This document shows, in pieces, positions 6,907 through 12,459 of a stretch of DNA of 12,459 nucleotides; the stretch's first letter is position 1, and each line of letters begins with the position of its first letter. The position numbers and the translations under genes are program-made. Source of the stretch: Euryarchaeota archaeon UBA52 (lineage in GTDB: Archaea; Thermoplasmatota; Poseidoniia; Poseidoniales; Thalassarchaeaceae); contig DAVB01000034.1 in NCBI GenBank assembly GCA_002505455.1, positions 1 through 12,459 on the forward strand. The letters are read 5' to 3'. The notes under the pieces were generated by a model. It did not search any database. It was not told the DNA's origin and saw only the letters and a list, made by a program, of their open reading frames with translations.

Positions 6907-8817
6907 TTACCTCACTTCCCGTATTGTTCGGATTAGTAGTGCTAGCATGATGAAAACTAAGATTATAAGGCCATTTTGAAGAGCTCTTGAATTCAGTAAA
7001 TCACTCTCCTCAACGTCCCCAACCCCCTCTCCAGAAATCAATTCATCAGACTCTTCTTCAACCGTCAGATTCTCATTCGGTGGATCCTCATAACCGATAA
7101 TGCTGATCGAGGAGGCTGGTATTGAGAGGATACCTTCAGTCAAGTCTGCGTGGCCGAGCAGCACTTCACCATAATCTACATCGAGGGTCGTCGAACCTCC
7201 TCGATTTAGTACGACAAGCAATTCCTGACCTTCTGATATCATTTCATAGGCAAGAATATCCGCATCCGCATAGTATGTCGAATAGACACCCCTTCGCAGG
7301 GCCTCGTTCTCGAGTCTGAATTGGCCAAGTAGTGCTGTGAAGTCATGCAGATCTTGCTGTTCCGAAGTCAGGCTGAAATTAAGCATCCTTCGATTGTCTG
7401 GATCAGCACCCCCATGCATCCCAAACTCATCTCCCATGTAGATGACTGGTGCCCCCGGAGTCGTCAGCAACCAGCCTATAGACTGCTTAAGTCGGGCATA
7501 TGCCCAGTCCGGCGGAACCCCAGGCGTCTCTTGATCCGACCATTGATTCCATTGAGTACCATCATTCTCGATCCTGGAGATTATTCTCGGCGTATCATGA
7601 GAGCCGATATACGGGGTCATCACCGCTCCCTGAACGTATTGGTCCTGACTTCTGTTGGTCCAGTAATCTAAGTGCCGATAATCCATATGCTGTTTGGAAA
7701 AGACGTTATCAACTACAGCGTGATATAATACGAAATCTGCCTGACCATCCAATCCATCTTCAGATATGTATTGGTTGATTGTAGCATACTGCTCCAGGTT
7801 ATCCCCAAGCGAATGGCCTGACCATCCCATCGCAGTCTCGCCCTTCAGGTAGACGTCATTCCCAGTCCTCTCGAATCGCTCGTTTATGGCTGTAGATAAT
7901 GCTGTTATAGCGCTGTCATCAACGTGTTTGACGGCATCTATCCTCAGACCATCGAGATCGAATCTCTCTATCCACCAGAGTGCATCTGAGACCATCTGAT
8001 CACGGGCCTCTTCGTTATTCCAATCGATGTCCGGCATATAGCTCATGAATAGGCAGTCGAGTCGCCTTTCTGTCCAATCGCATCCGCTAGTACCGCACAG
8101 GCAGCCATCATTGAACCATTCAGGATGCTCTTTGAAGTAGACATGATCTTCATGCACATGGTTGATGGTGAAATCCGCTATAACTCGCATACCCCGAGAA
8201 TGAGCAACTCTCACCAACTCATCAAGCGCCACCTCCCCCCCAAATCTAGGGTTGACTTGTCGTGGCTCAACTGGCCAATATCCGTGGTAGCCGGATACCC
8301 GATGAACTCCGTCCATGGCGATGAACGAACCATTTGGATTAGTATTGAGTGGCGAAAGCCAGATGGCATTTATTCCTAGATTCTCAAAATAACCGGATTC
8401 AATCATCTGAGTCACGCCCTGAAGGTCCCCTCCTTGCCAGTCGGTCTCAAACGAGGATCCGCTGGTCAGGCCGTCATTGCTCGTATTCCCATTGACAAAT
8501 CGATCGATCATCACCATCTGGATAAGAGCATCTTCCCAAATGAATTCTGATTGGGCCCCTGTCCAGAAAACTGCCAGCTGTTCTTCTCCATCCGAACTCA
8601 AACCGATTGTATGTTTGCCGTCCGGTAGAGTCGAGAGATCAAGCTCCCATGATGGTCCATTTTGAACGAATTCGAATGAAGAATTTGGGTTTTCGATGGC
8701 AGTTACTTTCAATTTTCCGTCTTGGATGCTCTGAGCCATCACAAATGCCTCTTCTTCACCAGAAACTGGCACCATTAACACCAGCATGAGTGAAACAAGA
8801 AGAAGCGCAACTCGCAT
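6907..8817 (-). CDS. Secreted, membrane-tethered GH13 alpha-amylase family glycosidase
   Basis: The ATG at 8817 gives 636 aa beginning with a signal peptide (MRVALLLVSLMLVLMVPVSG); a GTG at 8859 would add 14 residues that spoil it. A short beta domain (about 25-86) precedes the (beta/alpha)8 barrel. The GH13 regions are present: DFTINH (215-220), DGLRIDAVKH with nucleophile Asp294, LKGETAMG with acid/base Glu327, and GSHDTPR with Asp408. Domain B has four Cys (239, 241, 246, 255) likely to form disulfides outside the cell. A C-terminal beta domain, an acidic linker and a membrane span (about 614-631) capped by basic RTIREVR anchor the enzyme on the cell surface. It should hydrolyse alpha-glucans; exact specificity (alpha-amylase, neopullulanase or other) is not readable. 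The tail lacks a PGF motif, so it is probably not an archaeosortase substrate. Confidence 0.93.
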   Translation of the reverse strand: MRVALLLVSLMLVLMVPVSGEEEAFVMAQSIQDGKLKVTAIENPNSSFEFVQNGPSWELDLSTLPDGKHTIGLSSDGEEQLAVFWTGAQSEFIWEDALIQMVMIDRFVNGNTSNDGLTSGSSFETDWQGGDLQGVTQMIESGYFENLGINAIWLSPLNTNPNGSFIAMDGVHRVSGYHGYWPVEPRQVNPRFGGEVALDELVRVAHSRGMRVIADFTINHVHEDHVYFKEHPEWFNDGCLCGTSGCDWTERRLDCLFMSYMPDIDWNNEEARDQMVSDALWWIERFDLDGLRIDAVKHVDDSAITALSTAINERFERTGNDVYLKGETAMGWSGHSLGDNLEQYATINQYISEDGLDGQADFVLYHAVVDNVFSKQHMDYRHLDYWTNRSQDQYVQGAVMTPYIGSHDTPRIISRIENDGTQWNQWSDQETPGVPPDWAYARLKQSIGWLLTTPGAPVIYMGDEFGMHGGADPDNRRMLNFSLTSEQQDLHDFTALLGQFRLENEALRRGVYSTYYADADILAYEMISEGQELLVVLNRGGSTTLDVDYGEVLLGHADLTEGILSIPASSISIIGYEDPPNENLTVEEESDELISGEGVGDVEESDLLNSRALQNGLIILVFIMLALLIRTIREVR

Positions 8818-8821
8818 CAGA

Positions 8822-8830
8822 ATCAACCCC
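8822..8830 (-). promoter_or_regulatory. Shine-Dalgarno-like site of the amylase gene
   Basis: On the minus strand GGGGTTGAT partly matches the archaeal SD GGAGGTGAT and lies 4-5 nt before the ATG at 8817. It supports that ATG over the upstream GTG at 8859. Confidence 0.4.
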
Positions 8831-8859
8831 TGAACGTAGTGCACGGCGTACTGTTTCAC

Positions 8860-8869
8860 ACGTATACAT
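8860..8869 (-). promoter_or_regulatory. Candidate TATA box of the amylase gene
   Basis: On the minus strand the sequence reads ATGTATACGT. Transcription starting about 25 nt downstream would leave a 5' leader of about 20 nt containing the SD-like site, unlike the leaderless genes nearby. The GTG at 8859 would lie upstream of that start. Confidence 0.4.
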
Positions 8870-8888
8870 TATGTCTGAGAGTTGAAAA

Positions 8889-8917
8889 CCTATGAGGTCG
8901 AGGTACGACGTCCTAGG
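8889..8917. promoter_or_regulatory. Imperfect 29-bp palindrome, candidate operator between divergent genes
   Basis: The arms CCTATGAGGTCG and CGACGTCCTAGG match in 10 of 12 positions around a 5-bp spacer (aggta). It sits 20 bp upstream of the amylase TATA and about 40 bp upstream of the CobW-family TATA, a typical place for a dimeric regulator to affect one or both genes. Confidence 0.4.
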
Positions 8918-8956
8918 CAATTTAATAATTGGCTAATAGTCCAGTATCAGTTCTAA

Positions 8957-8967
8957 CTAAATAAATC
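8957..8967 (+). promoter_or_regulatory. Candidate TATA box of the CobW-family operon
   Basis: ctaaataaatc is centred at about 8962. Expected transcription start is near 8988, giving a leader of about 10 nt before the ATG at 8999. A GTG at 8990 is also in frame and would be leaderless. The TTG at 8972 lies upstream of the expected start. Confidence 0.4.
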
Positions 8968-8998
8968 GATATTGGCACTTAATATTGAAGTGAACACA

Positions 8999-10186
8999 AT
9001 GACCGATGAAAACAGACAGAGACGTATTCCAGTAACAGTTTTGACTGGTTTTTTGGGTTCTGGAAAGACCACTCTCCTGAATCACATACTATCAAGCATG
9101 GAGCACAAGATGAAGTTTGCAATAATCGAGAATGAATTCGGTGACATAGGCATAGATGAGAACATCTTGGTCGAAAGCTCCGAGGAGAGCACAATTGAGG
9201 TTATGAACGGCTGCATATGTTGTACCGTTAGGGGTGACCTCACAGAGTTGCTAGATCAGATGTACGAGAGAATCAAAGATTTCGACGGCGTTCTGATTGA
9301 GACAACGGGTTTGGCCGATCCAGCGCCAGTGGCGCAAACCTTCTTCGTCGATGAAAAGGTCGTCGACCGCTACAAACTGGATGGAATCATAACCTTAGTT
9401 GATGCCAAACACATCATCCAACACGTCGAGGAGGAAAAGCCAGAAGATGTCGAAAACGAGGCAGTGGAGCAGCTCGCCTTCGCCGATCGAATTCTGCTGA
9501 ATAAGATTGATCTGGTTTCCGAAGATGATCTAAAAGAAGTTGAAAGTAAAATTAGATCGATCAACGGATCAGCCCCGATTTATCGTACTCAAAACAGTTT
9601 AATCGATCCAGATAATCTGATCAATATCGGAGCGTTCGATTTAGAGAAAACTTTGGAGATGGACCCGGAATTCCTCGATACCGATGCGGAGCATGAGCAT
9701 GATCAGCGCGTCACATCGGTAAGCTCGAAGTTTGAAGGGGAACTCAATGTGAACAAATTGGAGGGTTGGATTGGAGGCCTCATGCAGGATAATGCACAGG
9801 ATCTTTTCCGTTACAAAGGAGTTCTCGCTGTAAAGGGCATGGATCAGAAGTTTGTCTTCCAGGGCGTGCACATGCTCTTTGGAGGAGCTTTCAATGAGGA
9901 AATAGGCCTCTGGAAAGAGGGTGAAAAGCGCGAGTGCCGATTCGTATTCATTGGCCGCGATCTTGACCATGAAGCCCTCGAATCAGGATTGATGGACTGC
10001 GTCGCAGAAGAACTACGATTCAATGTCGGAGACACCGTTTACGCGAATGTAACCGGAGGCTTCACACAGGGAAAAATCCTGAAGTGCTGGGATCAGGGCA
10101 ATCCATACAGGGTTGAAATTCAGGACAATGAGAAAACCAACGTTTGGGTCCCGATCGACAGTAATGATTTCGTTATATCAGGTTGA
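8999..10186 (+). CDS. CobW/COG0523-family metal-chaperone GTPase with C-terminal SH3-like domain
   Basis: COG0523 G3E GTPases deliver metals such as zinc or cobalt to client proteins, using GTP hydrolysis. With the ATG at 8999 (395 aa) the marks are Walker A GFLGSGKT (17-24), the metal-binding CICC (72-75) in NGCICCTVRGDL, TTGLADP (102-108), NKID for guanine (168-171), a short HEHD (232-235) in place of the usual long His loop, and the CobW C-terminal domain (about 240-335). An extra domain of about 50 residues (341-392) follows: VGDTVYANV, GGFTQGKILKCW, YRVEIQD and VWVPID form the strand pattern of a small SH3-like barrel that I recall as a stand-alone or fused module in algae and bacteria. 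The gene leads a likely operon with the ferredoxin and SRPBCC genes. Which metal and client are involved is not shown by the sequence. Confidence 0.92.
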   Translation: MTDENRQRRIPVTVLTGFLGSGKTTLLNHILSSMEHKMKFAIIENEFGDIGIDENILVESSEESTIEVMNGCICCTVRGDLTELLDQMYERIKDFDGVLIETTGLADPAPVAQTFFVDEKVVDRYKLDGIITLVDAKHIIQHVEEEKPEDVENEAVEQLAFADRILLNKIDLVSEDDLKEVESKIRSINGSAPIYRTQNSLIDPDNLINIGAFDLEKTLEMDPEFLDTDAEHEHDQRVTSVSSKFEGELNVNKLEGWIGGLMQDNAQDLFRYKGVLAVKGMDQKFVFQGVHMLFGGAFNEEIGLWKEGEKRECRFVFIGRDLDHEALESGLMDCVAEELRFNVGDTVYANVTGGFTQGKILKCWDQGNPYRVEIQDNEKTNVWVPIDSNDFVISG

Positions 10187-10220
10187 CTTTGGATCAAAAC
10201 TGGAATAATTGCGTGTGACT

Positions 10221-10225
10221 GGGGA
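10221..10225 (+). promoter_or_regulatory. Shine-Dalgarno-like site deciding the ferredoxin TTG start
   Basis: GGGGA lies 6 nt before the TTG at 10232. The ferredoxin frame has no ATG before its cluster-binding Cys residues, so this site is the main argument for a TTG start. Confidence 0.3.
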
Positions 10226-10231
10226 CTTGTA

Positions 10232-10582
10232 TTGTTGGCGAATGTTGTGGTGTGCAGCGGGTGCTGTTGCGGAAATCTAGAGAAGGGCCATGATGATGTG
10301 CCAGTTAGCGCATTGAAAGAAGCCTGGAAGGAGAAAGGCCTCGGAGATTCCGTCGAACTAACAATATCCGGTTGCCTCGGTCCTTGCAGTATGCGCAATG
10401 TCGTGCTATTGGAGACCGACAAAAGCTCGACTTGGTTAGGCGGACCCAGCAACCAGTCCCATTATGATGCTGTTGTTGAGTGGGCTTGTGACCTTTTCCA
10501 AAGGGGCGATGGGTGCGAAATACCCGAAATCCTGATGCCATGTATCTTTGAGCCCAATAAATCAGTCAAAACGAGGTATTGA
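10232..10582 (+). CDS. Small thioredoxin-like [2Fe-2S] ferredoxin domain protein
   Basis: A 116-aa protein with VVVCSGCCCGN at the N-terminus (Cys8, 11, 12, 13) and ISGCLGPCSMRNVVLL (Cys48, Cys52). This Cys spacing, with SGCLGPC after a helix and strand, matches thioredoxin-fold [2Fe-2S] ferredoxins. The C-terminal half (WLGG, YDAVVEWACDLF, then IPEILMPCIFEP) resembles the ferredoxin-domain or DUF1636-like proteins found beside CobW genes in bacteria, so a role in electron transfer or metal handling with the upstream GTPase is likely. The start is uncertain: TTG at 10232 or 10235, or GTG at 10247. The frame is the same as that of the CobW-family gene and is open back to its TGA, 45 bases upstream. 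Confidence 0.8.
   Translation: MLANVVVCSGCCCGNLEKGHDDVPVSALKEAWKEKGLGDSVELTISGCLGPCSMRNVVLLETDKSSTWLGGPSNQSHYDAVVEWACDLFQRGDGCEIPEILMPCIFEPNKSVKTRY
10573..10577 (+). promoter_or_regulatory. Shine-Dalgarno site of the SRPBCC gene
   Basis: GAGGT lies 8 nt before the ATG at 10586, inside the end of the ferredoxin gene. Use of an SD here, versus TATA-spaced leaderless starts elsewhere, supports internal position in an operon. Confidence 0.45.
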
Positions 10583-10585
10583 ATT

Positions 10586-11092
10586 ATGGAAGAGTTCACT
10601 AAGAGGCTTTCAGTATCTCAATCAATGGAATTCGACTGTGAATCCGATGAAGTATGGAGAATGATCAGCGAACCAGGAAATCTCAATCACACCCATCCAT
10701 TCTGCAAATCTAATGAAGTGATTCGATGGGACAAGGAAAACCACTCCGACCGTCTTGTTTATCTGAATGAACTCAATTACATTCGAAATTTCATAACATG
10801 GGATGAGGGGCTGGGATACTCCCTTCTGATCGGTGAGGAGGGAGGCCCGCAATCCTACGTAGTATGGGAGATTAATTCTGTTAAAGGAGGCAGATCAGAA
10901 TTGAGAATAACCGTTTACCCATACGTGCTGGCCAGGTTACCTATTTACATTGGATATTTGCCACATGCTATCTGGCTCCGGCCACGACTCAAAAAATATC
11001 TAAGATCAGTTCTTTCAGGATACCAATACTATCTGAAAAACGGTAAAACAACACCCAGGAATCATTTCGGCAGGCATCCCTGGTTTTCCTAA
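10586..11092 (+). CDS. SRPBCC (START/polyketide cyclase-like) fold protein
   Basis: A 168-aa protein. The opening (RLSVSQSMEFDCESDEVWRMI, then SEPGNLNHTHPFCKSNEVIRWD) is typical of SRPBCC proteins: a strand carrying hydrophobic residues, then 'vW..isdp..l....p'. Central strands (RLVYLNELNYIRNFITWDEG, LLIGEEG, SYVVWEINSV, SELRITVYPYV) and a long C-terminal helix (about 125-150) complete the helix-grip fold, which encloses a ligand pocket. The ligand is unknown; lipids, isoprenoids and cofactors are bound by relatives. No signal peptide is present, although residues 118-130 are hydrophobic. It starts 3 bases after the ferredoxin stop with its own SD, so it belongs to the CobW-ferredoxin operon. 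A pairing with a metal chaperone and ferredoxin is not a combination I know. Confidence 0.72.
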   Translation: MEEFTKRLSVSQSMEFDCESDEVWRMISEPGNLNHTHPFCKSNEVIRWDKENHSDRLVYLNELNYIRNFITWDEGLGYSLLIGEEGGPQSYVVWEINSVKGGRSELRITVYPYVLARLPIYIGYLPHAIWLRPRLKKYLRSVLSGYQYYLKNGKTTPRNHFGRHPWFS

Positions 11093-11136
11093 TCTAAGCT
11101 CACACCATGCGAGATCGTATTCATGCACATACAGAA

Positions 11137-11146
11137 CATTAAGTTT
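11137..11146 (+). promoter_or_regulatory. Candidate TATA box of the Lon-domain gene
   Basis: cattaagttt is centred 25.5 nt before the ATG at 11167, with no SD between, consistent with a leaderless mRNA separate from the CobW operon. Confidence 0.4.
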
Positions 11147-11166
11147 CACATGATTCTGAGAAAAGC

Positions 11167-11880
11167 ATGGAAAGAATCGACAACCTCCCTCTTTTCTTAT
11201 TGGGTCCTGATTTCTTCCCGGGTTTCAATGGCAGGCTCAGAGTTTTCGAACCACGATATAAGCAGATGATGAATGATTGCATACTTGACTCGAAGCCATT
11301 CGGCTACATAGCTGCAGAACCAGAGGCAGGTGAGTTGAATGGCTGGAGCCAACCAGCGAGATTGGGCGTGCTATGCACCGTTTCGGATTACGAGGAATCA
11401 GGCTCGAACCTCATAATACAGATAGCCTCAGAATCTGTTTTCGAGATTGAGGAAGTGATACAACCCGTCTTACCCAACAGCATGGACATAGAGAGATACC
11501 CTGGTGTAGAGGAATTGATGGAAGAGGCAGGTAATCCGGTTGATGGCAAGTTGTACATCAGGGCGAATGTCGGTATACTCGATCCCCCCAAGCAGGATCA
11601 CTCTGAAAACGACTATCGCGAGTTCATAGAAACGCTATCTCCTCTCCAGTCCATACTGGAGATGAGCTGCATGTACAAGGGACACATCCTCAATTTCGAA
11701 AAGGATTCTCAATCCGAAGATGCAAATCGTCAATCCGAATTCATCTGGAAGATTTGTTCCGCTCTCTGCTATAACGTCGAATTGCAGCAAAGGATGCTGT
11801 CGGAGAATTCGATATCATCCCTGATGCAGATTTGCATGGGGTCTGCCAACGAAGTGGCCTCGAGGATGGGCGGGGAGTGA
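11167..11880 (+). CDS. Stand-alone Lon N-terminal (substrate-binding) domain protein
   Basis: A 237-aa cytoplasmic protein starting with the Lon N-domain signature: LPLFLLGPDFFPGFNGRLRVFEPRYKQMM contains LPLF (7-10), FPG (17-19) and FEPRY (27-31). Beta strands of the PUA-like subdomain follow (FGYIAAE, ARLGVLCTV, LIIQIASESVFEIEEV), then a helical part (about 150-237). No AAA+ or protease domain is present, so this is the short form found in many bacteria and archaea as an unattached Lon-type substrate-binding protein. Whether it serves as a proteolysis adaptor is not established. It is 74 bases from the SRPBCC gene with its own TATA candidate. Confidence 0.85.
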   Translation: MERIDNLPLFLLGPDFFPGFNGRLRVFEPRYKQMMNDCILDSKPFGYIAAEPEAGELNGWSQPARLGVLCTVSDYEESGSNLIIQIASESVFEIEEVIQPVLPNSMDIERYPGVEELMEEAGNPVDGKLYIRANVGILDPPKQDHSENDYREFIETLSPLQSILEMSCMYKGHILNFEKDSQSEDANRQSEFIWKICSALCYNVELQQRMLSENSISSLMQICMGSANEVASRMGGE

Positions 11881-11931
11881 AATCAGTCATCTCAAGAGCC
11901 CCATAAGCACAGCATAGACTCTGCGAAAGTA

Positions 11932-11940
11932 TGTTAAATT
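11932..11940 (+). promoter_or_regulatory. Candidate TATA box of the last membrane protein gene
   Basis: tgttaaatt is centred about 25 nt before the ATG at 11961, consistent with leaderless transcription. No other signal is visible in this 80-bp gap. Confidence 0.4.
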
Positions 11941-11960
11941 GGAGTACAATGATTTGATTT

Positions 11961-12419
11961 ATGGAGGATAATTGGTGGGAGGACGATAAGACGGGGGAAT
12001 CGTCCCAAGACGAGCCAACAGCTGTTCCGGGGGACGGTGAGAAATTGGTACTCAAGGCAAACAAAGCAAATGATGGTTTAGGCATCCTCCCAATCTTCAT
12101 CATGTCGTTCTTTGCATCGGGCTTCATAACCAATCCAATCTCGGAATTAGGTTTTTTTCCTGAATCCTATGTATTCTACATTGTTTTGTTTTCCTCAGTG
12201 TTCTTACTTTGCATGGTTGGGCTTTCATACATTTGGCCAATGTTCGATAATCACTGGTCGACCATAATCATAGACGGCGATAATGTGTCTCTGAAGAGAT
12301 ATCTCCCTCTCAAGATCAATTCATTTTCATACAAACAAGTCAAATCATCGGAGATAGAGATGGTGGTCATGGAGAGAGTCTGGGTGAATGTTGAAGACAG
12401 CACCCACGACGATTACTGA
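11961..12419 (+). CDS. Two-pass membrane protein with cytoplasmic beta-rich domain, possibly ended early by an in-frame TGA
   Basis: A 152-aa product. It has an acidic N-terminus (EDNWWEDDKTGESSQDE), membrane segments at about 40-58 and 69-92 and a beta-rich tail (98-152: STIIIDGDNVSLKRYLPL, FSYKQVKSSEIEMVVMERVWVNVE) that looks like the first strands of a bacterial PH-like domain. The family is not recognised. The protein stops abruptly in that domain at TGA 12417-12419, yet the same frame stays open to the window end and reads GDCMGYWSYKVKL, which would suit a following strand. The gene may therefore be longer, with the TGA due to mutation, sequencing error or recoding, or it may truly end there. 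Confidence 0.65.
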   Translation: MEDNWWEDDKTGESSQDEPTAVPGDGEKLVLKANKANDGLGILPIFIMSFFASGFITNPISELGFFPESYVFYIVLFSSVFLLCMVGLSYIWPMFDNHWSTIIIDGDNVSLKRYLPLKINSFSYKQVKSSEIEMVVMERVWVNVEDSTHDDY

Positions 12420-12428
12420 GGCGATTGT

Positions 12429-12459
12429 ATGGGTTACTGGAGCTATAAGGTCAAATTGA
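12429..12459 (+). CDS. Start of a further ORF or in-frame continuation of the preceding gene (cut by window edge)
   Basis: From ATG 12429 the frame reads MGYWSYKVKL and is open to the last base. It lies 9 bases past the TGA of the preceding gene and in the same frame. Ten residues cannot identify a gene; the sequence suits a beta strand of the preceding PH-like domain better than a typical N-terminus. Confidence 0.25.
   Translation, partial: MGYWSYKVKL

Noticed and set aside
7122..8789. Several plus-strand open frames of 60-108 codons opposite the amylase gene
   Set aside because: The amylase frame contains all GH13 catalytic regions over its whole length; the opposite frames have no independent support.
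8719..8817. Amylase tail and signal peptide considered as a PGF-CTERM archaeosortase substrate
   Set aside because: The signal peptide is ordinary, and the C-terminal membrane span is not preceded by PGF or any known archaeosortase motif.
9641..9970. Minus-strand open frame of 109 codons within the CobW-family gene
   Set aside because: It is antisense to the CobW C-terminal domain, with no promoter or motif of its own.

Overview
The window looks like chromosomal DNA of an archaeon, most likely an uncultured euryarchaeon of the Thermoplasmatota such as a marine group II relative (the domain is firm, the lineage is an inference). The evidence is a TiaS gene (an archaea-specific tRNA modification enzyme), an archaeosortase, and TATA-like boxes centred about 25-26 nt upstream of many start codons, as expected for leaderless archaeal mRNAs. 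No rRNA, tRNA, CRISPR array, insertion sequence or phage gene was seen, and no gene-free stretch exceeds 300 bases.

Left part (1-4668). A 5'-truncated reading frame, probably the C-terminal end of an Lhr-type helicase, runs in from the left edge. It meets the archaeosortase gene tail to tail with a 15-base overlap. The archaeosortase is divergent from a membrane-bound family 2 glycosyltransferase, and a single TATA lies equally far from a start codon of each. Both act in building the cell surface (protein anchoring and glycan assembly). The glycosyltransferase is coupled through TGATG to tiaS, and a small single-pass membrane protein follows.

Middle (4669-8998). Two small membrane-protein genes converge on a perfect 8-bp inverted repeat. 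The second of them is divergent from a large TPR-like protein with conserved-looking His motifs and a Cys-rich C-terminus. That gene has two possible TATA boxes and a possible 8-codon upstream ORF whose stop overlaps its start. It converges with a secreted, C-terminally membrane-tethered GH13 alpha-amylase-family enzyme.

Right part (8999-12459). The amylase gene is divergent from a three-gene cluster across an intergenic region that holds an imperfect 29-bp palindrome. The cluster encodes a CobW/COG0523 GTPase with an extra SH3-like C-terminal domain, a small thioredoxin-like [2Fe-2S] ferredoxin and an SRPBCC-fold protein. This is the best candidate for an under-described functional unit (metal or cofactor handling). 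A stand-alone Lon substrate-binding-domain protein follows, then a two-pass membrane protein whose frame stays open past its TGA stop to the end of the window, with protein-like sequence.
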